In this document: positions 21,901 to 31,894 of the stretch, in pieces | Position numbering within the stretch: position 1 is the stretch's first letter | Layout: each line of letters starts with the position of its first letter | Assembly (NCBI GenBank): GCA_013115145.1 | Contig: JAAPAO010000044.1 | Coordinates: forward strand, 22,264 to 86,263 | Direction of reading: 5' to 3' | Length of the DNA: 64,000 nt | Source of the DNA: Perkinsus chesapeaki | Taxonomy: Eukaryota; Perkinsozoa; Perkinsida; Perkinsidae | Notes under the pieces: generated by a model | The model's input: only the letters and a program-made list of their open reading frames with translations | The model's database searches: none | What the model was told of the DNA's origin: nothing | Position numbers and translations under genes: made by a program

Positions 21901-24030
21901 ATCCAGTATGAGTAACTAAAGCCCTTCAACTGCCGCTCTACTAAATCATCATCACCAACTTTCCCTTCTATCGCCGCCCTCACAGCAGCGCTGGGCAACC
22001 ATACCGATGCACCGCTGGACAGATCGGTAGCTCGACGCTGAAGGAGGTCTCGGGCGGATATGTCTTGATAGAGAAACAGCGTTTCGGTGTGAGCCGGAGA
22101 CAAGTTTAAGGTCCGCATGAAATACCTATGAGAACTTTGTTATAGGAGAGATTAATCGACTTCCTGTTCTCCCAGAGATTCAGATACACTCTAATTTGCT
22201 TCAGTGATGTTTTCAAGTTTTGTGCAGCTCTCTCGGAGGCCCTGTGCGTGCTACGTCAAGTTTTCATAGTTTGGATTGGGCGGATTCGGTTTGGGAGCAA
22301 GTGTCCGCGAGACTTCCTACTGCATCGTCCTTGTCTTTCCACAACCGGAGGGACCGACAATACACACATCGAGACCATTCCGCCAATCGATGGCAAGATT
22401 CTCAAGCATAGTCTTCACAGCCGGTGTCGACACAAAACCTGTCTCCTGAAGTCATACCGATTTAGTTAGCATTTCGAAACTCAGATCGGACTTTGTCAAT
22501 TTGTGTAGAGCCTCCTCCTGTTGTAGTACTTTGAGATATACCCAAACTGCTTAGGATAGATTCCACTCCTCTCTTTGGATCCTCGTTTGTAAACAACATC
22601 CAAGGATACACCCTGAGCAAGAAAATACATTTCCGTAGTAGCGAATCTATGTTTATGCATGTTGCTCCGGATCAAACAAAAATTCAAGCCCATCGGACTT
22701 TGACTCGGAATTGAGGTGTAGATCAGTGGAAGCTGGATTGATTACCAAGGTGTGCAGCTTCAGAGCTGAGCTCACTCATTCTCGCATATCCTCAGTACGC
22801 GTAATACCGCAACATTCAACACAAAAGCCCTGAGACTAGCCTTCTTCCCATGACATGCCCGATGATGATCGGCTTAGCGTTTTCAAATAGTTTATTAACC
22901 GTCGCTACCTGGCAATGGCCTGGTGAAGGTCACTCGTGGCTGAGTAGATCTTTTCGAGGTTGACCACGGCATCACTTGGCATCAAAGGCAGCTCTGACGC
23001 CTCACCAATAGCATCCACAAAATCGCGGAGCGATGCGTTCTCCCCCTAAATATCTGCACTGAGCTTGGATACTTTATTGGTACAAACCTCATTCCCAATT
23101 GGTGAACCTCCGACTACTCGACCTTGAAAACGGCTCCTAAAATGCCATAACGAGTCGCCTGCGCTTCTAATTCATTTCCTTACCGAAGCGGCGGGTCCAA
23201 AGTGTGGCCGACACAGGGCGGCACTGGCAGACCGAGAGCAATAACGATGAAGTTGGGCGAAACTCTTACGAGGTTACGAGAAGCAACCTGTGGGGTGGTA
23301 CACGCCTTCCAGCAAAATTTCTCGCTGACCTCGGCCTTGCCTAGGCTCGTGACGAGCCGGTCGTACTTTGTATGATTCAGCAGACATCTGCCATCGTCGA
23401 GAACCTTTGAGAAAATTGCTTCCTAATTCACTCCACTCGATGACCCACCATTTCTCTATTCTCCAATAAGTTGTTAATTGTTGGTAAAACATTTCGTTCA
23501 GCCTTTTCTATTCCGTCCAAGATGAGTACCCTTCCCATGACAGCAGCCCGAACAACAGCAGAGTCGACGTAAAGAGTCTGCCTGCCAATAGGACCCCCTC
23601 CCGTATTTACAATCGCTCACCTGGCCGGACACGCCAATCTCTCGCCTTTGTCGGAGGTCGGCCTCAACCGTATCCCGTGTTATCACCAGAAGCTCAGGCT
23701 GGAGCCCCTCGGTAACACAGAAATGATACGCCTACAAATAATTTTGTGGCGCAGTGAAGATATCCAGCAGCTCGCTAACCAGTCTTCTTCTCGTCGATCC
23801 TGGATTCCCTATTAAAAACATATCTTGCCTCAAAGCGTACTTCTGCCGCATCCACTTCAAATGCCCTTCAAAAACCGTTTCAAAAGTGGCATCTCCCGAG
23901 ACTATCTGAAAAAGCTCCAAACTCCCAGCAAGAACTCGCGGCTCACTTTAGGAACGATCCCCCTCCCCAAAGCCGACGGAGGCCGCCTTCCAACATGGGA
24001 GGCCACCGAGTTCAATCGCCGCCCTGCCAT
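15907..24030 (-). CDS. VWA8: VWA8-like AAA ATPase with C-terminal VWA domain (multi-exon)
   Basis: Exons on the minus strand follow the VWA8 domain order. The ATG is at 24028-24030, followed by an arginine-rich, presequence-like start (MAGRRLNSVASHVGRR) that fits mitochondrial targeting. A degenerate first P-loop (LIGNPGSTRRR) and ITRDTVEADLRQRREI lie near 23.6-23.9 kb; EKAERNVLP...NNLLENREM follows near 23.45 kb. A second P-loop, GPSGCGKTRT, is near 22.35 kb and a third, GPQGVGKNK, near 20.56 kb. A Walker B-type VLDEADKAP is near 19.85 kb. A propeller-like region lies at 17.7-18.65 kb, the linker GNTYAGGTGGADTAGLGG near 17.3 kb, a MIDAS motif DVSAS near 16.65 kb, then RGHSGDG and FSDANLDR near 16.2-16.4 kb. 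The stop is at 15907-15909. Many introns are about 45 nt, but some appear to be only 23-34 nt. Exact splice sites are certain for only a few exons. Confidence 0.88.
18750..19020. other. VWA8 intronic or unresolved interval
   Basis: I could not assign VWA8 exons here with confidence. Short plausible exons flank it: a WDTTALNHIRRVLERHG segment at 19.02-19.22 kb, and a possible alternative upstream exon of the propeller region near 18.67-18.75 kb. Confidence 0.35.
21510..21582 (+). tRNA. tRNA-Arg (anticodon ACG)
   Basis: A 73-nt cloverleaf. The acceptor GCCCGAT pairs with ATCGGGT (one G-U at the end). The D stem is GTTC/GAAT. The anticodon stem TCTGC/GCAGA has a 7-nt loop CTACGGA, giving ACG. 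The T arm is GTAGG-TTCGAAT-CCTGC. The internal B box GGTTCGAATCC is perfect. There is no intron. It lies antisense inside a 263-nt intron of the VWA8-like gene (21491-21753), 19 nt from that intron's 3' splice site. With inosine at position 34 it would read CGU, CGC and CGA. Confidence 0.93.
23732..23778 (-). other. 47-nt VWA8 intron carrying the GGCGC motif (antisense)
   Basis: GT at the high end (GTTAGCGAG) and TTGTAG at the low end. Removing it restores the length expected between the first P-loop and ITRDTV. The plus strand contains AATTTTGTGGCGCAGTGA at 23740-23757, so the motif is antisense to the gene. Confidence 0.7.
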
Positions 24031-24357
24031 GGTGAATTTAACTGCATGATGTAAATTGACAACTTAACTCAATGTAGCCAAGATACCTCCTCGGGAAACA
24101 CTCAACAATCTTCTTCTTCAATGGCTTTGTCTTAGTCGACTACCGCCAATCGGAATAGTAATAGGCGAAGGAAACCAGATGAAGGAGGAGGAGGAGGAAT
24201 GGTCACAATAATTGTAACGGTTATTGTTGTTATTGAAGAAAGTCCACAAGTACATCGAATACGACGATGTCGTCGATGAAGCTTCTAAACAGTTAGACAC
24301 TGTCATCAATGATAACAACGACGACGAAGCTGCTGCTCATTCTTATTGTTGTTGCTC

Positions 24358-25495
24358 TTAAAACACCAACTCAGCATCCTTCTTAACGTCATCGAAGGCA
24401 GTACCAGCAGCAGCGGGCTGCTCCTCGTTACCAACGGCCATAGCGAGAACGCCAGCTTCTGAACAAACGACAACAAACTGATAGAAAAAACGGTTTTCAG
24501 AGCACCTACCGCCGCCTTCCCTGGCTCTATCAGCCTTCTCCTTCTCCATCTTTTCCTTCTTCTTCTCGACAATCTTCTTAACTCTGATGATGAATGACAA
24601 ATCGGAAATGATTGAGTCTGCCTTTCAATCTTACCTGAAGAACTCCTCACGCTCCTGCTCATCCATAGCCTGCTCGATGAATTTAATAATCTTCTCAATA
24701 CGAGGGATGACGACATACTCCAAGGCATTCACACGACGACTGGAAAAACATCACCATACTGGGAGGAGCAGGAGAAGAAGAAGCTTACGATGTCATCTTG
24801 ATCTCCTCATCCAATGTGATGAAGGATGTTTGGAGAGAGGCCATCTTGACAAGCTGATAGAAAAACCGTAAAATAAATTACTGCAGGACCAAGGAGTTCT
24901 TACGAGTTCAAGGACCTCAGCGTGCTGCATTCTGCAGGTTTGAATAACTTGTCCACCTTGACCGGCACCAAGACTCATCATAGGGCCCTACAAAATAGCA
25001 GGCAGTAAGCGGCGGTAATGAAGAGGGAGGAGGAGTGAAGTTACATCTAGTGTGGAATCCCTTTGTAGCTCGAATGTTGGAAGGAATACACCGGCAACAT
25101 TATCAGCGGAGACTTTCAAAGTGACACTAAAACAAGATTAATAGAATAGGTTATTCTTCTAGTGTCTTTTTCTTACCTAGGCTTCTTGACTCGCTGAATA
25201 ACAGTCTGAACGAAATCGCTATCACCGGCCCATCTAGCCTTAGCGATTGAGAAAGAGCAATCGGCCATGCTGTCACCAACTGCCTTCTTGGTCTGAGATA
25301 GTAACAAGTGAGCAGTAGTACTGGAGTCCGCTGGTTATCGCTTACATCGACGATCTCCTTGAGCATCTGAGAGAATCTGCTCTTAAGGGCATCACGCTTC
25401 TTCTTAAGCAGACTGTGACCCTTCTTGGCACCGACACCCTTGGCCTTAAAGGTCTGCAAGGTCATACGGTTCGCAGGGGGCATCTGCTGAGACAT
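24358..25495 (-). CDS. V-type H+-ATPase subunit D, eight exons
   Basis: Complement of exons 24358-24458, 24510-24583, 24635-24739, 24789-24853, 24904-24987, 25045-25126, 25177-25292 and 25346-25495, totalling 777 nt and 258 residues. All seven introns are GT-AG and 49-57 nt. The N-terminus has the family signature [17 protein letters not shown]. The middle holds [17 protein letters not shown]-like sequence (written as [16 protein letters not shown]) and the second helix contains [16 protein letters not shown]. Subunit D is the central rotor shaft of the V1 sector and couples ATP hydrolysis to the membrane ring in vacuolar/endosomal acidification. It is predicted to be two long antiparallel coiled helices. 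The C-terminal tail with an Ala/Gln-rich segment is slightly longer than in animals. The start codon is at the expected family position. Confidence 0.95.
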
Positions 25496-26488
25496 CTTGA
25501 GAACTGGTTAAACCGGAAAAAACTTCTGATGAAAAAATTTCATACACCCTGATTCAACCTTACTGGTATCTTGCACGGGTAACCTAAAGATACTTTCCTA
25601 AGTCCTGATAATTCTCTAGATCCATTTGAGCTGTAGCACAAGAGCAAGTGCGCTTCAAACCAGGATTAAGCTCGCTACAGCGAATCTAATCACCACCAGT
25701 CGAATAGGGGACTATAACCAATCGACACAGAAATCAAACGACAAAGTCGAGAGCAATAGATTCCAGTAGGCACTGTTCAGATAATTGGGCAAAATATCCA
25801 GGGTCAACATGTAAAGGTTCTGACACCTCTAGCCATGCGGGGCCCCAGAAGTTCCAAGGCCTCAGCGCAGAAAGCGCAGCAAAAGCCGTGAAGGAATTGC
25901 AAGATTTCGAGTGTTCAGCTTTCTGTCTTAGCCTGCCATTATGAATGCACCCGGGTTCGAATCCCACCACCGGCATTTCATAGCTTTTTATATTTAGATC
26001 ACTTACTAGGCAACCGAGGGAAGAGTTGAGCTAAAATGCCGAACGAAAGTGATACAGGGCAATCGGATAGGGGGACTTCGGCTCTCACAGCTCCGTCGCT
26101 TGAATCGAATATGCAGTCCGATTTTATATACGGCTTTTGGGTTCGTGAAAGGGTATCTTGAGGTTGATGCTAGGTTTATGAGTATGATGTTAGTTGTTTA
26201 TGGTGAATAAGCCCCTATCGGGTACTGTCCTTAGAATGAGTAACCTTAAGCTGCCATTAGCACCATCAGTATCAATCTTCAATGGTGGTCTAAGCACAGT
26301 AGCCACAACTACTCCTGGTTCACCTAGGAAATCTGGAGGCTCGTCACCTAGGAAAGGAGGATGTAACCAGCGATTCTGGCTTGGATAATTCATACCACAT
26401 TTCCTCAGCATCGCCTCGTCGTAGGGCCGCTCCCGGTAAAGCCCCTGTTGTTGCGCCAGTGGCCGGATATGACCCCATTCACACTATA
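25496..26488. other. Intergenic region between divergent V-ATPase D and TyrRS
   Basis: This shared upstream region contains a degenerate tRNA-like sequence at about 25905-25976 (plus strand; B box GGTTCGAATCC, acceptor end CACCGGCA, no matching 5' acceptor). From 26037 there is a possible low-complexity open stretch (SPRK repeats near 26320-26360, on to 26516). It could be an N-terminal extension of TyrRS, but the frames do not join cleanly. Confidence 0.5.
25905..25976 (+). pseudogene. tRNA-like sequence, degenerate
   Basis: An A-box-like GTGTTCAGCTTT and a perfect B box GGTTCGAATCC are about 40 nt apart and followed by CACCGGCA. The 5' acceptor strand does not pair and the T stem is only 3 bp. 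It is antisense to the adjacent V-ATPase gene. A tRNA pseudogene or tRNA-derived repeat is likelier than a functional tRNA. Confidence 0.55.
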
Positions 26489-28101
26489 ATGGCCACCAAA
26501 CCTGTGGCCTCTAAGTAGTCAACTTGCGGAGATTCTAGAAGATATTTTTGAGGTTAGATTGTCGCTAGATGAGCGAGTCGCCAAATGTATGGCTGTTGCA
26601 AATTACGGCGGTGAGATCATCCAAGAGGAAGAGGTTAGAAAGCTGTTCGGTAAAATATCTTTCCGTTTCAACCTTCTTTACGCATCTTCCTTAGAGGCTA
26701 AAGCCAATCCTATCTGCTACGATGGTTTCGAACCAAGCGGCCGGATGCACATTGCTCAGGGAATTCTCAAGGCCATCAATGTCAACAGGTATCGCTAAGG
26801 TTCGCACTCCGACCTCGAAAATATCTTTTAGGTTGACCTCTGCCGGCTGCGTATTTGTTTTCTGGGTAGCTGACTGGTTTGGTCTGCTTAACAACAAAAT
26901 GGGTGGCGATCTTGAAAAGATCAAGAAGGTGAAACGGAAAGATTCTTCGGAGGTTGATTGGATGCCTCCTGTCAGGTCGGCCAGTATTTTGTTGAAGTGT
27001 GGAAGGCCGCAGGTATGGACATGAGTAACGTCCGTTTCCTTCGGGCCAGCGAGGAAATCAACAAGGTAGCTTATTGGCTCCACCTACTTGACAAAATATA
27101 ATCTATAGAACCCCCAAGACTACTGGCTACGTGTTATGAACATAGCCCGAGCAAACAGCATTTCCAGAGTCAAGCGATGCGGTCAAATTATGGGACGCTC
27201 TGAGGGGGATGATCAACCTAGTGCTCAGATTCTGTAAGATATGATAGTTTTGTGGCGCGTGACGGTTATTTGTAAGGTACCCGTGTATGCAATGCAGCGA
27301 TATATTCTATCTCCACGCTGATATCTGCCAGCTCGGTATGGATCAGAGAAAGGTGAACATGCTAGCCAGAGAGTACATGGATAAGCCAGAGGCTTCTAAG
27401 GACAAACAAAGGATGTAGAGGGGGGAGGTCAAGTTGACCTTGAAAGAATCTTTGCTGATTTAGGCAAGGCCGAAAGCCTATTATCGTGTCACACGCGATG
27501 GTCCCTGGTCTCTTGGAGGGACAGGAGAAGATGTCCAAGGTAAATTTCGTGGCGCGCGGTCATAAGTTATTTACTTGTTCACTCAGTCTAATCCTGACTC
27601 TGCTATTTTCATGGAGGACTCTGAGGCTGATGTTAAGCGCAAGATCAAGAAGGCCTACTGTCCTCCCAATCAGCTCGAGGGCAATCCTTGTGCCACCTAC
27701 GTCAAGGTACCACAGGGATTCACCGAGACTCGGTGGTGAGGGTGGTGGTGTTGTTGTAGATGTTGGTGTTCCCTTATATGGGCAAGTTTGAGGTCCAAAG
27801 GAAGGAGGCTAATGGCGGTGATGTGTAAGTGGAGAGCTACGAGAATATTGGGTTACAAAATCTGACAGAACCTTCAAAACTGTTGAGGAGTTTGAGGAGG
27901 CCTACTCTCATGGTCAGCTACATCCTGGCGATCTTAAGGCAGCTCTTGCCAGGTAAAGGGGATGATGAATGCTTTATGATGATTATACCGCTTATCAGAT
28001 GCCTTAATGAAATGATTGAACCTGTTCGTCGGCACTTCGAGACGGATCCCGAGGCTAAGGCATTACTTGCTGAGATTAAAACTTATAAGGTTACCAAGTA
28101 G
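26489..28101 (+). CDS. Tyrosyl-tRNA synthetase, cytosolic plant/protist type, 11 exons
   Basis: Exons are 26489-26514, 26558-26788, 26832-26928, 26976-27065, 27109-27233, 27277-27414, 27464-27539, 27587-27706, 27760-27824, 27869-27952 and 27999-28101, totalling 1,155 nt and 384 residues. All introns are GT-AG (43-53 nt). The class I HIGH-like motif appears as YDGFEPSGRMHIAQG, and the KMSKS-like loop as GQEKMSK followed by SNPDSAIFMED. It charges tRNA-Tyr. The sequence style (FEPSGRMHIAQGI, AGCVFVFWVADWF) matches the plant/protist branch and not the animal one. I chose the ATG at 26489 because of its good context (ATAATGGCC); an upstream extension is possible. Introns 5 and 7 carry the GGCGCG motif. 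Confidence 0.95.
27234..27276 (+). other. TyrRS intron 5 with GTGGCGCGTGAC motif
   Basis: A 43-nt intron, GTAAGATATG...TTTGTAAG. The motif TTTTGTGGCGCGTGACG occupies 27248-27264 in the sense orientation. Confidence 0.9.
27540..27586 (+). other. TyrRS intron 7 with GTGGCGCGC motif
   Basis: A 47-nt intron, GTAAATTTCG...CACTCAG. The motif AAATTTCGTGGCGCGCGGT lies at 27542-27560, in the sense orientation and directly after the donor. Confidence 0.9.
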
Positions 28102-28642
28102 AGAGAGACGCACCAACAACTACTTTACGAAGTTTCTCGAGTTGATGATTTCAGTCGGTGGTCGAGTAGATCAATTGGAATGGGTGGGTATGGATCCTTA
28201 GGGGAGCAGTTGCAGGCGGGAGGGGGTATCCTGGCTATATATGATAGTAGATGGCTTCGGAAGTACTTCCGCGTATAGAATGCAAATATGCCTCCTCGGA
28301 TTGGCGTTTCGGACGAGCGTCAGGGAAAAGAGTAATATAGGGTGATGAAATGGTCTCTTCTGGGACCTTGCAGTATGGATATATCTCCTATCAAAACTAG
28401 TATTATACCTGTGCGATAGGAACGTTTCTTGAGCCTCGCTCCTACAGTACCCGCCATCTGAAGACAGTTGAACTTTCAACGGGCCTCATGCATTCAATTT
28501 TCAGAGTTTTCACTTGAAGTTTCAAATATAAAGGTTTTGGGGTATGGTGAGTACATTAGTGGGGTGAATGAAACCGTTTCTAAAACAACGGTAGCTATTG
28601 GTAGTTGCTGTTGTTGTTGGTGTCCTCTTATGTCGCCAACTA

Positions 28643-31359
28643 ATGCCATACGGGAGTAAACTTTATGATGGTCATGATATAGATAGGATACGACGATCCA
28701 GTGTCAGCTCGCCGACTAGGGGATATGGTAGTCAATGGGGCAGTAGTCAAGTGTCAGTGAATCCTATTACAGGGGAAGTAAGGGGAGAGTGTATGGTATC
28801 ATAATAATAAACCCTTATTAGATTGTCCGGTATGGAGAAGTGTCCCGTAGTGGCCCACTGAGCAGTCGGATATCATCTCGAGAGGCGCGCAGGGTAGGAA
28901 GCTGCGGCAATGGATATGTGGGGTTTTCGTAATAATAATTATAAGTTTCCTTTGTTGTACATTACCCGAAGCTTCAGTATTATCGGGGCTATCGAAAAGA
29001 ATTGAAAAATCGAAGTGGGAAAGTTTTGGGACCAGTTTACTTGATCAAATCTCGGATATCTGCGTTGGCGTTTTCGTGGGCAATGCCAAATTGGCATTGA
29101 GTGCCCTTTATTTATTTTCCTTGCCAGCTTCGGGAGGATGAAAAGGCTACATCGAAGGAGCTGTACAGACGGGAGCTTCTCAGCCAAATAGCGGGCGGCA
29201 GCAAGCAGGATGCGTATAGGGATCATCCTAGCGGACTCCGTGCCTCACCGAAGCATCACCTGCCAGGGGCGTTTTTAAAATCCCGTTATGGCGTGCCTGG
29301 TGTGAAGGGACCGATGAGGAGGTATTTGGAGCGCTTGTTGCTGGATGGAGAGGAGGCGGCTGGGCCTGTGCCTCTAGGAAGAACGCCGAGTCGGCGGCGC
29401 CGGCGACGGTCTGTTGAAGGGGAGCAGTATTCTCCGGTGATGGTTGAGGAGCCGATAGTAGCAAGTATTAGGAGTTCTGGGGGAAGGGGCTCACCGAAGA
29501 AATGGAATGACAATGCAGATGAAGTCAGAAGGGTGTCACCGAGTAGAAGATACGCTGCTGAGCTTGAAGCACAAGTGGCTGAAAAAAAGGAAAGGGAGAG
29601 ACGGGAGAAGGAAAGAGAGGCAGTGCGGGATAGGATATTGGAGGAAAGAATACGGAAGGATGCTGAGTAAGAAGTCAGGTAGTTGGAGTCATTGATAAAG
29701 GGCTTTACCCTACGGCGACTTGAGTGTTGAGTATAGAAAGGTTACTATCCTTCCTATGGGCTTTTTCCAGGAACCTATGTGCTGTGGAATTAAAGTGTGT
29801 ATACTTCCACGGTAGGAAGTCTTGGCAACTCTAGAAGAACATATTCCCATGAGGCTGCATGATTTACTTCTATCCCGGCCGCGACCGTAATTGGCTTCTT
29901 TGATTCAGGCGTGATGCTTCAGGAGTGTCAAGCGGGAGGATTGCTGGACGTAGGATTGTTGGCGACCCATTCGAAGGCATTTCCGAGGTAACAGTCGAGC
30001 TGGAGCTGCTGCTTTGGTCGAATGGAATTAGTGGCAGAGCAACGTGGAGCATGTGTTACCTCCCGATACTAGTAGAAGTCGGGCAAGCAGCAAGAGACAC
30101 CAACAGCGTCGTCATCTTATCGATATCGATGCGGAGTGGGCCGACTGGTACACCAAGCATCCGGAGATCAACAAGAGGAATGGTACTGAATAGGGAGATG
30201 AATTTTGGGGCGCGCGGGGAGATCTACAAGTGATCTCAGGTGACGGCAAGCCCAAAGAGAAAGTGGATAAGCCCGTCACGGTTGTTCGAGAGGGTGTTCC
30301 TCGTAGTGGTAGGAGTGCGGGAGACGAGGTTGTGTATATGAGAAGGGACGATGAAGCACAAACGAAGAGTGGTGTAGAGAACAACTGTAATGTAGCGGAG
30401 GACACTATAACGGGGCAGTTGGGGAACCGATGGCAGCAGAAGTTGCCAACGTTTAGAGAATTGGAAGGGCGGCGAAGCGAGTGGGCGATGGAAAGAGTTT
30501 GTGAAGATGATTGTGAGGAATTGGTTATGGATAGATTGAAGGATGAGATGGATATATTGAAGAAGGACATGGAGGTGTGTCTCGCTGGAAATCTTTCGGT
30601 AGTTCTGGAATATCAGGCAGCTAGTGTGATAGTCTTATATTTCGGTTCGACTCGAAGAATTTAGAAATCTTTGGGGCCTTCGGTCAGCTTGGGAAATGGT
30701 GACGCCGTCACCAACGTACGAAGGGGAGTTCGTTGAGGGAGGGTCGGTTGTTACCGATCTGAATTGCTGTATTAGCTTACAGGATACGAAGGCCATATTA
30801 GGCGTCATTGTCGGGCGGGCCTGTATTGCGAACCTCACAGGTGTGGGGAGGTCGACATCTGGCTTTATCGTACCAATACGGGGAGTTCGACTGATTGCCT
30901 TGGTATTTTCAGGCCAATCGGCGACGGCTGGATGAAGAGATATATCGAATAAACTCCTCGAGGCTGCTGCCATGTAGATCAGATCTTATCGAAAGATCCT
31001 CGCCGAGATGGTGTGGCATGACTAGGAGCGGTAGAGCGGATCAACACTCTGGGGAAGGGGAGGAGGAGGAAAGGTCTTTGGACTCGTGGAGTGATGGCGA
31101 GACAGTTGTTAATGACCGCGCGCCGTCAAATTGTGGGTCGAATGTTGGCCTGGAAGATACTATAGTGAGTGAGTCGGCCCCGGCAGATCTGGAGAACTCC
31201 CAATTCGAGGAGGTCGATGAAGCTGTCGAGGTCACTGATGGGTTTGAAAAGTGGAATGAAGATGTGGGATCAGAGGGCGGAGGGAGGAGGGGTAGCAGGC
31301 AGATGAAGGTCCACTCGCCTGCTAAGTACTTTTCGCCGGACAAGATGGATGTATATTAG
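28643..31359 (+). CDS. Coiled-coil protein, possibly centrosome/basal-body (CSPP1-like), multi-exon
   Basis: Several plus-strand exons share a style of basic, Ser/Pro/Arg-rich linkers and charged helices. The first plausible ATG is at 28643 (MPYGSKLYDGHDIDRIRRSS). An exon at about 29128-29668 begins QLREDEKATSKELYRRELL and ends with a highly charged helix (AELEAQVAEKKERERREKER). Further exons hold WADWYTKHPEINKRN, joined across a 57-nt intron (30183-30239) to GDGKPKEKVDKPV, then an acidic helix near 30460-30590. The last exon ends at 31359 with SPAKYFSPDKMDVY. The KELYRRELLSQI and repeated charged-helix pattern recalls CSPP1/CCDC66-type centrosomal proteins, but this is only a resemblance. 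Exon boundaries are partly unresolved. Confidence 0.45.
30183..30239 (+). other. 57-nt intron with GGCGCGCGG motif
   Basis: GTACTGAATAGG...GATCTCAG. It contains AATTTTGGGGCGCGCGGGG at 30201-30219 in the sense orientation. Splicing gives a clean phase-1 join (aat g|gt gac). Confidence 0.75.
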
Positions 31360-31894
31360 ATTGGAGCGTCATGTTCAATCATGACCTATGCATTCACGTT
31401 GCTTTTACAACTTGTGCTTCATTTGTGTTGGTGTGTTTTCAAACGGTAAGATTGTCGGATTTATTACACCTCATCAGCTATGTTCGAATGATCGTTCGAT
31501 GTCGTCGGCCGCTGCTCTGTGGGCCGTCAGCATCACAGCGAGGGTTGGATGCCACTTCGGCTGTGATTCACTCGACAGGTGAGCTCGTGCGGATGTGTTT
31601 TGAGGGGGGTGGGGGTGGTATAAATAATGTGTTGGACAGTAAATACAGATATAAGGCTCTCGTCGACATAAATTTTCATACTGCTATTTAAGTTGCCTTT
31701 ATTTCTCGCCAAGTGTATTGCATATGGGACATCATCGCGGAGAGATGCCGAGATTTGTGGGAGGATCATCACTATCGCAATAGCTTTTTTCAACTTCTCA
31801 TTCATGGATCTGACACATGCGTGCCGATCGATGTAACAATTTCCTAAGAGTCTTTCGAAAATGGGCTGGATAGGTCGGGAAAGCGACATTCATC

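Noticed and set aside
25905-25976. Functional tRNA gene
   Set aside because: The B box is perfect, but the acceptor strands do not pair and the T stem has only three pairs.
26037-26488. N-terminal extension of TyrRS with SPRK repeats
   Set aside because: The frames before and after about 26350 do not join through any acceptable GT-AG intron, and a good ATG exists at 26489.
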